Positions 7,217-13,652 of a stretch of DNA of 23,270 nt are shown here, piece after piece. A model generated the notes under the pieces. The model worked only from the letters and a program-made list of their open reading frames with translations, was not told the DNA's origin and searched no databases. The stretch spans positions 1-23,270 of the forward strand of contig CALVMF010000010.1 of assembly GCA_944342125.1 (NCBI GenBank). Reading direction: 5' to 3'. The first letter of the stretch is position 1, and each line of letters starts with the position of its first letter. The translations under genes and the position numbers were made by a program. This DNA is from an uncultured Bacilli bacterium. Its GTDB lineage: Bacteria; Bacillota_I; Bacilli_A; RFN20; CAG-826.

Positions 7217-8563
7217 ATGAAAAAGTTTGTCGAAATTTTCAAAAATAAAGAAGTCGTTAATCGTATATTTTTTACGATAATGATTCTTTTTGTCTTTAGA
7301 ATTGGTTGCGCTATCCCAACTCCAGGCATTGATGCTAGTGAACTTACTAGCCAATTAAATACAAATTCAAATAACGTCTTAGCGCTTATGAATTTGTTGG
7401 GTGGGGGAGCCTTACAGAACTTTTCGATATTTGCCCTAGGCGTCTCGCCTTACATTACCGCGCAAATCATCATTCAACTTCTAAGTATGGATGTTTTGCC
7501 AGCCTTAACGGAATTAAACCGTCAGGGTCAATATGGTAGACGTAAGATCGAGATGGCTACGCGTTATCTAACCTTAATGCTTGCGGCTGTTCAAGCTTAT
7601 GGAATTATCCAAACAGCCTTAAATACTTCCTGGATTACATTCACCATGGAAGAAAACTTCTTAACTTACGCTTATATTGTTACCGTCATGGTAGCAGGAG
7701 CGATGTTAGTTATGTGGCTTGGTGACCAAATTACTACTAAAGGTATCGGAAACGGAATTTCCGTCATCATCTTTGCTGGTATTGTTTGCTCTCTTCCAAG
7801 TCAAATTGGAACCGCCTTCCAAAGATGGGTGCTTCAATCATGGAATCATGGAAATATCGAAGCGACCAAGGGTGTATTCCAGTTTATTCTTTATATCCTA
7901 GCATTTGTTGCAATTATTGCTTTTGTTGTCTTTATTGAATTATCAAGAAGAAAGATTCCAGTACAACATGCAACCCGTACTGGAACCAGTGAAAAGCTCG
8001 CAAAAGCCAGCTTTTTACCAATAAAAGTCAATTCGGCAGGAGTTATTCCTGTCATATTCGCTAGCTCCATTTTAATGGCTCCTAGCGTAATCGCTACCTT
8101 TATTTCTAGCGATGCAGCTAATGCCGAATGGCTTAAAATCTTCCAATACAATCAACTTGTTGATACGGGTGGAGTGATGATGCCATGGGGATTAATTATC
8201 TATATTGTTCTTGTATTTGCGTTTACTTTCTTCTACGCAAATTTACAAATAAACCCTGCTCAACTAGCGGAAAACTTCCAAAGAAATGGAAGCTATATTC
8301 CAGGCATCCGTCCAGGAATTGAAACTGAAAAATACGTTAGAAAGGTTTTAAATAGAGTTACTTTAATTGGTGCATTATCTTTATCCTTTATTAGTGCTTT
8401 ACCAGTTGTCTTAACTTTATCTGGCGTATTTGGAGGCGATCAATCATTAGCCCTTGGCGGAACTGGTCTTATCATTGTTGTTGGCGTTGCTCTTGAGCTT
8501 AACAACCAAATCAATGGTCTTATCGCTGGAAAGAGCTATGATGAAGTCATCGGAGGTATGTAA
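7217..8563 (+). CDS. secY: Preprotein translocase channel subunit SecY
   Basis: SecY is the ten-helix channel of the Sec translocon and works with SecE, SecG and SecA to export or insert proteins. The 448-residue product has the family's cytoplasmic N-terminus followed by a first helix with FRIGCAIPTPGID, then the plug region (about 60-75, GGALQNFSIFALGVSPYITAQII), and the cytosolic loop with RRKIPVQHA (about 245-253). The late block NPAQLAENFQRNGSYIPGIRPG is also typical. A weak AAGGA site sits 5 bases before the ATG. It lies 34 bases after rplO, a wider gap than elsewhere in the string. Confidence 0.97.
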   Translation: MKKFVEIFKNKEVVNRIFFTIMILFVFRIGCAIPTPGIDASELTSQLNTNSNNVLALMNLLGGGALQNFSIFALGVSPYITAQIIIQLLSMDVLPALTELNRQGQYGRRKIEMATRYLTLMLAAVQAYGIIQTALNTSWITFTMEENFLTYAYIVTVMVAGAMLVMWLGDQITTKGIGNGISVIIFAGIVCSLPSQIGTAFQRWVLQSWNHGNIEATKGVFQFILYILAFVAIIAFVVFIELSRRKIPVQHATRTGTSEKLAKASFLPIKVNSAGVIPVIFASSILMAPSVIATFISSDAANAEWLKIFQYNQLVDTGGVMMPWGLIIYIVLVFAFTFFYANLQINPAQLAENFQRNGSYIPGIRPGIETEKYVRKVLNRVTLIGALSLSFISALPVVLTLSGVFGGDQSLALGGTGLIIVVGVALELNNQINGLIAGKSYDEVIGGM

Positions 8564-8571
8564 CTTAGACT

Positions 8572-9219
8572 ATGAAGAATATTATTTTAATGGGTCCACC
8601 TGGGGCTGGAAAAGGAACTAATGCAAAGCGCATTACGTCGTTTTATAAGATTCCACATATTTCAACAGGAGATATGTTTAGAGAAGCTATTAAAAACAAA
8701 ACACCACTTGGTGAACTTGCAAATTCTTATATGTCTAAGGGCTTACTTGTCCCTGATGAAGTTACTATTGGTCTAGTAAAAGAAAGATTATCAAAAGATG
8801 ATTGTAAAGATGGCTACTTACTTGATGGTTTCCCAAGAACTCTTGTTCAAGCTGAAGCCTTAACTAAGTTAAGCGAAGAAATCAATAGACCAATTACAAG
8901 TGTTATAAACATCATCGTCCCAGAAGATATCTTAATCGATAGAATCTGCGGAAGACGTGTTTGTAAGGTATGTGGTGCCCCATATCACGTTAGAAACCTT
9001 AAACCTAAAGTTGAAGGTGTCTGCGATTTATGTGGCGGAGAGCTCGTTCAAAGAAAAGATGATAACGAAGAGACACTTAAATCCCGTCTTGAAGAGTATC
9101 ATAAACAAACTGAACCACTCATCGCATACTACAATAAATTAGGCGTCGTAACCGACGTTGATGGAACTAAGGACTTAGATTTGCTCTTAGAAGACATCAA
9201 AACAATTTTAAAGGATTAA
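8572..9219 (+). CDS. adk: Adenylate kinase, zinc-type
   Basis: Adenylate kinase interconverts ATP + AMP and 2 ADP in the cytoplasm. The 215-residue product is the long form with a lid domain. The P-loop is GPPGAGKGT (8-16), the AMP-site segment is ISTGDMFREA (30-39), and DGFPRT lies at 85-90. The lid carries four cysteines, C131, C134, C151 and C154, spaced as two CxxC pairs, which marks the zinc-stabilised Gram-positive type. There is no strong ribosome binding site; the start is 8 bases after the secY stop, so coupling is likely. The order secY-adk-map is the Bacillus order. Confidence 0.97.
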   Translation: MKNIILMGPPGAGKGTNAKRITSFYKIPHISTGDMFREAIKNKTPLGELANSYMSKGLLVPDEVTIGLVKERLSKDDCKDGYLLDGFPRTLVQAEALTKLSEEINRPITSVINIIVPEDILIDRICGRRVCKVCGAPYHVRNLKPKVEGVCDLCGGELVQRKDDNEETLKSRLEEYHKQTEPLIAYYNKLGVVTDVDGTKDLDLLLEDIKTILKD

Positions 9220-9220
9220 G

Positions 9221-10003
9221 ATGAAAATTATCATTAAAAGTCCTAGAGAAATTGCCCTAATTAAAAAAGCTGGAAGTATCTTAGCCGATACCTTTGATTA
9301 CTTAAAGGTACATACTAAAAGTGGGATTTCTACTTTAGAACTCGATAAACTTGCTGAAAGATTTATCCGTAATAAGGGTGGAATTCCTACTTGTAAAGGC
9401 TATGAAGGATTTCCAGGCGCAATTTGCATAAGCGTTAACGATACTTTACTTCATGGTATCCCTTCTAGAAAGATTATTTTAAAAGAAGGCGATATTGTAA
9501 GTTATGACATCTGCGTAACTTATGAAGGATATATTGCTGATGCTTGTCGAACCTTCCCAGTTGGAGAAATATCAACTGAGGCAAAGCGATTAATCGATAC
9601 CGCTAAAAATTGTTTCTTTGAAGCGGTGAAGTTAATCAAACCGGGTGTACATCTAGGTGACATTTCAAGTAAAATCCATGAAATCGGTACTGAAGCAGGT
9701 TACACATTAACTGAAGAGTTTACTGGTCATGGAGTTGGAAGAGAAATGCACGAAGATCCAAGTGTCCCAAATTTTGGAGAAAAAGGAACTGGCGTAATTC
9801 TAAAAGAAGGCATGGTTATAGCAATTGAACCGATGCTAAATGAAGGAAAAGTCGATCTTTATATCCAAAACGATGGATGGACTGTTAAAACAGTCGATGG
9901 AAAATTAAGCGCTCACTATGAAAATACTGTAGCGATCACCAAAACTGGTTATGAAATTTTAACTTTAGAAAAAGGAGAAGAGTTATGGCCAAGCAAGATG
10001 TAA
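9221..10003 (+). CDS. map: Methionine aminopeptidase, type I
   Basis: This enzyme removes the initiator methionine from nascent proteins after deformylation. The 260-residue product retains the five metal ligands expected for the pita-bread fold: D96 and D107 (SYDICVTYEGYIADACRTF), H170 (GHGVGREMHEDP), E203 (IEPM) and E234 (YENTVAIT), plus H79 of the substrate pocket. It starts one base after adk. Its last 19 bases overlap infA, and the infA ribosome binding site lies inside its C-terminal codons. Peptide deformylase, which acts just before it, is encoded at 21078-21629. Confidence 0.97.
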   Translation: MKIIIKSPREIALIKKAGSILADTFDYLKVHTKSGISTLELDKLAERFIRNKGGIPTCKGYEGFPGAICISVNDTLLHGIPSRKIILKEGDIVSYDICVTYEGYIADACRTFPVGEISTEAKRLIDTAKNCFFEAVKLIKPGVHLGDISSKIHEIGTEAGYTLTEEFTGHGVGREMHEDPSVPNFGEKGTGVILKEGMVIAIEPMLNEGKVDLYIQNDGWTVKTVDGKLSAHYENTVAITKTGYEILTLEKGEELWPSKM

Positions 10004-10203
10004 TATCCGTAGAGGCGATAGTAACCGAAGCCTTACCTAATTGTAATTTTAAGGTAAAACTTGAAAACGACGTAATTATCCATGCCACTGTTTCTGGTAA
10101 AATCCGTATGCATTACATTCGCATTTTACCGGGAGATAAAGTTACCGTCGAATTATCGCCTTACGATCTAAACAATGGCAGAATTGTATTTAGACACAAA
10201 TAG
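9985..10203 (+). CDS. infA: Translation initiation factor IF-1
   Basis: IF-1 binds the 30S A site during initiation and cooperates with IF-2 and IF-3. The 72-residue length is exact for the family, which is a single OB (S1-like) fold. Family landmarks are the MAKQDVISVEA start, the FKVKLENDVIIHATVSGKIR strand pair (about 22-41), and the C-terminal DLNNGRIVFRHK. The start overlaps map by 19 bases in another frame, with AAAGGAG at 9971-9977 inside map. Confidence 0.97.
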   Translation: MAKQDVISVEAIVTEALPNCNFKVKLENDVIIHATVSGKIRMHYIRILPGDKVTVELSPYDLNNGRIVFRHK

Positions 10204-10223
10204 TCTAAAAGTTGGAGGAAGTT

Positions 10224-10337
10224 ATGAAAGTTAGACCATCCGTAAAACCAATTTGTGACAAGTGCAAAGTCATTAAAAGACATGGAAAAGTCATGGTGAT
10301 TTGTTCCAATCCAAAGCACAAGCAAAGACAAGGATAA
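10224..10337 (+). CDS. rpmJ: 50S ribosomal protein L36
   Basis: The 37-codon frame translates to a complete L36, the smallest ribosomal protein, beginning MKVRPSVKPICDKC. It keeps the zinc ligands C11, C14, C27 and H32 (the C+ form). A GGAGG site (10214-10218) lies 5 bases before the ATG. It sits between infA and rpsM as in other Bacilli. Confidence 0.97.
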   Translation: MKVRPSVKPICDKCKVIKRHGKVMVICSNPKHKQRQG

Positions 10338-10355
10338 GAGAGGTAAGATTTATTT

Positions 10356-10730
10356 ATGGCACGTATTGTTGGTGTTGACATCCCAAGTGAAAAGGTAGTC
10401 GTTGTTAGCATTACCTACATCTATGGAATAGGGCTTGCAACCGCTCAAAAGATTGTTGAAGCCGCAAAAATTGATCCACTTAAAAGAGTTAAAGATCTCA
10501 GTGAAGATGAAATTGCTCGTTTAAGACAAGAAATCGCCCACTACAAAGTTGAAGGTGATTTAAGAAGAGAAGTCATGCTTAATATTAAGAGACTTCAAGA
10601 AATTGGCTGCTATCGTGGAATTAGACACAGAAGAGGTCTTCCAGTTAGAGGTCAAAGAACAAAAACTAACGCTCGTACACGCAAAGGTCCACGTAAGACA
10701 ATTGCTAATAAGAAAGAAGCTGTTAAGTAG
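10356..10730 (+). CDS. rpsM: 30S ribosomal protein S13
   Basis: S13 lies in the 30S head, contacts the P-site tRNA and forms bridges to L5 on the 50S. The 124-residue product begins MARIVGVDIPSEK and contains the helix-two-turn-helix region with IYGIGLATAQKI. The C-terminal signature RHRRGLPVRGQRTKTNARTR is followed by the basic tail that reaches the decoding site. Length is typical. The gene is the first ribosomal protein gene of the classical alpha operon. Confidence 0.97.
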   Translation: MARIVGVDIPSEKVVVVSITYIYGIGLATAQKIVEAAKIDPLKRVKDLSEDEIARLRQEIAHYKVEGDLRREVMLNIKRLQEIGCYRGIRHRRGLPVRGQRTKTNARTRKGPRKTIANKKEAVK

Positions 10731-10746
10731 TAGGAGGTAGAAAGAA

Positions 10747-11136
10747 ATGGCTAAGAAACAAACTACCCGTAAAAAGAAAGTTAAAAGATCTTTTACAAAA
10801 GGTGTTGCTCATATTCACGCAACCTTCAATAATACAATCGTTACAATTACTGATGAAAATGGTAATGCAATCGCTTGGTCAAGTAGCGGTGTATTAGGAT
10901 TTAAAGGTGCTAAAAAATCAACTCCATTCGCTGCTCAAAGTGCTGCAGAAGCTGCTGGTAAAGCTGCTTACGATCAAGGTATTAGAACAGTCGATGTTGA
11001 TGTTAAAGGCCCAGGAGCTGGTAGAGAAAGCGCAATTAGAGCTTTAGGAAATGCTGGACTCCAAATCACATCTATTGTTGATACAACTCCAATCCCTCAT
11101 AACGGTTGCCGTCCACCAAAAAGAACACACGGTTAA
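10747..11136 (+). CDS. rpsK: 30S ribosomal protein S11
   Basis: S11 is on the 30S platform near the mRNA exit and the anti-Shine-Dalgarno region. The 129-residue product has the conserved GVAHIHATFNNTIVTITDENG block, GAGRESAIRAL, and the C-terminal DTTPIPHNGCRPPKRTHG (about 112-129; the family often ends RRV). Length is normal. A TAGGAGG site precedes the start. Confidence 0.97.
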   Translation: MAKKQTTRKKKVKRSFTKGVAHIHATFNNTIVTITDENGNAIAWSSSGVLGFKGAKKSTPFAAQSAAEAAGKAAYDQGIRTVDVDVKGPGAGRESAIRALGNAGLQITSIVDTTPIPHNGCRPPKRTHG

Positions 11137-11159
11137 TAATATATTAGGAGGATGCTTAA

Positions 11160-12137
11160 ATGGCTGAAAATGAATTAAAGATTGCACACCCTTTCGAAGA
11201 AGCTGAATACAAAATTGAAGTTGCTAGCGCAGAAGAAAACTATTGTAAAATCGTTGTTGAACCACTTGAAAGGGGTTATGGTTTAACCTTAGGAAACGCT
11301 TTAAGAAGAGTTCTTCTTGCTTCCTTACCTGGAACTAGTGTTTACGCTATCGAAGTTGAAGGAGCTGTCCATGAATTCACCGCACTCCAAGGCGTGGAAG
11401 AAGATTTAACACAAATCATCCTCAACCTTAAAGAACTAGTGTTAAGAAGTGACACAATTGGCAAAGCTGATTATGAAGTCTCCATTTCAAGAGGAGAAGG
11501 AGAATTTAAAGCTGGCGATTTAGAGCTTCCTACTGGCGTTGAAGTTGTCAATCCAGATTTAGTTATCGCTCACATCGCTCAAGGTGGACACTTAAATATG
11601 ACTCTTCATATTAGAAATGGAAGAGGTTATGCCACTAGCGAAGAAAATAAGACCTTAGGTCTTACAAGCAATTCAATTGCAACTGATAGTAACTATTCAC
11701 CTGTTACTAGAGTTAACTATAAAGTTGAACAGACACGTGTTGGACACGATCCAAGATTTGACAAACTTATTCTCGAAGTTTGGACAAATGGAAGCATTAA
11801 ACCAGTTGATGCTGTTGCATTAAGTGCAAAAATGCTCATGTTCCATTTCGAAAACTTCTTACATCTTGATGATGATTTTGATGAAGTTATGCTTCAAAAA
11901 GATCCAGTTGTACATCAAGAAGAAACTTATGAAAATTTAACTATTGAAGATTTAGACCTTAGCGTCCGTAGTTATAACTGCTTAAAGAGAGCTGGCATTG
12001 CTAACGTTCAAGAATTAACTCAAAAGAGCGAAGCAGAAATGATGAAAGTTAGAAATCTTGGTAAAAAATCCCTTCTCGAAGTCAAAAATAAGCTTGCAGA
12101 AAAAGGCTTATACTTCAGAGATGGCAAAGATGAATAA
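11160..12137 (+). CDS. rpoA: RNA polymerase alpha subunit
   Basis: Alpha dimerises to nucleate RNA polymerase assembly, and its C-terminal domain contacts UP elements and regulators. The 325-residue product has the N-terminal assembly domain (LERGYGLTLGNALRRVLLASLPG, residues 36-58). A linker follows, and then a C-terminal domain from about 258 with DLDLSVRSYNCLKRAGI and NLGKKSLLEVKNKL (helix-hairpin-helix). Y272 in RSYNC corresponds to Bacillus subtilis Y263, a contact for Spx, and Spx is encoded at 16418-16873. The ribosome binding site is TAGGAGG. It is followed by rplQ after 11 bases. Confidence 0.98.
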   Translation: MAENELKIAHPFEEAEYKIEVASAEENYCKIVVEPLERGYGLTLGNALRRVLLASLPGTSVYAIEVEGAVHEFTALQGVEEDLTQIILNLKELVLRSDTIGKADYEVSISRGEGEFKAGDLELPTGVEVVNPDLVIAHIAQGGHLNMTLHIRNGRGYATSEENKTLGLTSNSIATDSNYSPVTRVNYKVEQTRVGHDPRFDKLILEVWTNGSIKPVDAVALSAKMLMFHFENFLHLDDDFDEVMLQKDPVVHQEETYENLTIEDLDLSVRSYNCLKRAGIANVQELTQKSEAEMMKVRNLGKKSLLEVKNKLAEKGLYFRDGKDE

Positions 12138-12148
12138 GGAGTATAACT

Positions 12149-12544
12149 ATGCAAATCGGAAGAAAAAATGTACATGGTAAAGGTGGCGTCAGATTTAAGA
12201 CCCCTTATACCTCAAGCAAGAAAAAAGCTCAAGTTAGAAATCTTGTTACTGAATTAGTCCTTTTTGAAAAAGTTACCATTACAAGAGGTATGGTTAAAGA
12301 TGTTGTTAAAACATTTGATCACCTCGTTACTCTTGCTAAAAAAGGTGATTTACATTCAAGAAGACAAGCAGCTAGCATTTTAAAGAATTATAAAGTTGAA
12401 GATAAACCAGAAGCATTAACAAAATTATTTGCTGAATTAAGCAAAAAGTTTGCTGATAGAAATGGTGGCTATCTTAAAGTTTATAAGCTTCAAAATAGAA
12501 GAGGCGATAACGCTCCAATGCGTTTACTTACCTACGCTGATTAA
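12149..12544 (+). CDS. rplQ: 50S ribosomal protein L17
   Basis: L17 lies near the exit tunnel on the 50S subunit. The 131-residue product contains the conserved LVTELVLFEKVTIT segment, the DLHSRRQAASIL block, and ends NRRGDNAPMRLLTYAD, close to the family consensus. Length is normal for Bacilli (about 120). It is the last gene of the ribosomal string; a strong terminator begins 20 bases after its stop. Confidence 0.97.
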   Translation: MQIGRKNVHGKGGVRFKTPYTSSKKKAQVRNLVTELVLFEKVTITRGMVKDVVKTFDHLVTLAKKGDLHSRRQAASILKNYKVEDKPEALTKLFAELSKKFADRNGGYLKVYKLQNRRGDNAPMRLLTYAD

Positions 12545-12563
12545 TCTTTAAATTGACTAAGTT

Positions 12564-12593
12564 AAGCAACTCGCTCGTTCGGGTTGCTTTTTT
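12564..12593 (+). terminator. Rho-independent terminator of the spc-alpha gene string
   Basis: AAGCAACTCG pairs with CGGGTTGCTT (10 bp with one T-G wobble) around a six-base loop (CTCGTT), and the right arm runs into six T's. It lies 20 bases after rplQ and before the next promoter. Confidence 0.9.
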
Positions 12594-12625
12594 CATATTT
12601 TAGTGAAATTTTAGAGTTTATTATC

Positions 12626-12654
12626 TTTATAAACTAATTAAACTTTGATACTAT
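12626..12654 (+). promoter_or_regulatory. Candidate promoter of the HAD-HepT-GH3 unit
   Basis: TTTATA (12626-12631), a 17-base spacer, and an extended -10 TGa-TACTAT (12646-12654) lie just before the ATG at 12673. The inferred leader is about 12 bases and holds no ribosome binding site. This is consensus matching by eye only. Confidence 0.45.
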
Positions 12655-12672
12655 ATTGCATGATTTAAGCAT

Positions 12673-13305
12673 ATGAAAAACTTTGTTGTATTTGATTTAG
12701 ATGGTACATTAATTGATACCTTAACTGGATTAACTGAAGCGGTAAATGAAACACTTAAAGAGCTTAACTTACCTTATTCATATAAAAGAGATGAAGTTAT
12801 GACTTTTATTGGTCGAGGAGCTAAAAGACTTTTTAATTTAGCCACTAAAAACGAAAATAATCCTGCAGAATTCGCCTTATTTTTAAAAAACTATGAAAAG
12901 AATCAATATATTAGCGAACCTTATGAGCATGTTTTAGAAACGCTTAAAGAATTAGGAAAAAGAAATATAAGCTTAATAATTTATTCAAATAAACCTAATA
13001 ATATTTTGAACAAGTTAGTTGAAAATAAACTTAATAAAATCAAGTTTTTACATGTTCAAGGGCAGGATAATAATTATCCACCAAAACCAGATGTGACATT
13101 ATTAAAAAGCATCCTTAATAAGTTTAATTTAAAGCCTGAAGATGGACTTTATGTTGGCGACAGCATTGTTGATATAGATACAGCAAGAAATATAAATATG
13201 AAAGTTGCTATTCTTTCATATGGCTATGGTAATAAGGAAGAAATTAAAGCCAATAAACCTGATTATTATTTGGATGATTTTAAGGAAATATTGGAAATTT
13301 TATGA
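12673..13305 (+). CDS. HAD-family hydrolase, phosphoglycolate phosphatase-like
   Basis: The product is a haloacid-dehalogenase superfamily phosphatase of the beta-phosphoglucomutase/phosphoglycolate phosphatase type, probably cytosolic. Motif I is FDLDGTLIDTL, with nucleophile D8 and acid/base D10. Motif II is IIYSNK (about 107-112), the motif III lysine is in PKPD, and motif IV is VGDSIVDIDTA. Residues between motifs I and II form a helical cap. The 210-residue length fits. Substrate cannot be read from the sequence. There is no ribosome binding site before the ATG. The stop overlaps the next gene's start (ATGA), indicating coupling. The next two genes do not reveal a shared pathway, although a sugar-phosphate phosphatase would fit the glycosidase downstream. 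Confidence 0.88.
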   Translation: MKNFVVFDLDGTLIDTLTGLTEAVNETLKELNLPYSYKRDEVMTFIGRGAKRLFNLATKNENNPAEFALFLKNYEKNQYISEPYEHVLETLKELGKRNISLIIYSNKPNNILNKLVENKLNKIKFLHVQGQDNNYPPKPDVTLLKSILNKFNLKPEDGLYVGDSIVDIDTARNINMKVAILSYGYGNKEEIKANKPDYYLDDFKEILEIL

Positions 13306-13652
13306 CAAAAGAACAAGAGCTACTATTTGGATTATATCGCTATATAAATAAGGCGAGTCGCTATGTTGGAAGCAAAAATGAAAGCGAATTTATTAAAGAT
13401 GAAGTTTCTTTTGACGCGACTTGTTTTGCTTTTTATATGATTGAATATATCGGTCAAGAAATATTAAAAAATGAAAACATACTTCTTAATAATCCTGATA
13501 TAGATTTTAAAAGGATCGCTAATTATAAAAGAGAATTTATAAACGAAGAAGGGGTTGATTATGTTGGTTTACATAATCTAATTTTAAATGAGTTTCCAAT
13601 TTTGCAAATGAAATTATTAAATAGGTGGAAAGGTTCTAACAATGGAAAATAA
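13302..13652 (+). CDS. HepT-like (DUF86) protein lacking the RNase motif
   Basis: The 116-residue product looks like the HepT/DUF86 helical-bundle family. It has a helix containing FIKDEVSFDATCFAFYMIEYIGQEI (key residues D33, D38 and YIGQEI, corresponding to the family's D...IGEA helix). After this come NPDIDFKRIANYKREF, GVDYVGL and a final amphipathic helix with EFPIL. Authentic HepT toxins use RX4-6HXY; here R77 is followed by FINEEGVDY with no histidine, so RNase activity seems lost. No MntA nucleotidyltransferase antitoxin is adjacent. The gene overlaps its upstream neighbour by ATGA and the GH3 gene by 11 bases. The assignment rests on pattern memory, so the family call is moderate and the function unknown. 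Confidence 0.6.
   Translation: MTKEQELLFGLYRYINKASRYVGSKNESEFIKDEVSFDATCFAFYMIEYIGQEILKNENILLNNPDIDFKRIANYKREFINEEGVDYVGLHNLILNEFPILQMKLLNRWKGSNNGK

Noticed and set aside
12545..12672. Riboswitch or T-box in the gap after rplQ
   Set aside because: The only structured element is a simple terminator; the rest is A+T-rich promoter sequence.
13303..13305. TGA read as tryptophan (Mycoplasma code)
   Set aside because: Readthrough would add only about 13 codons that resemble nothing, TGG serves as Trp throughout, and the ATGA overlap is ordinary coupling.
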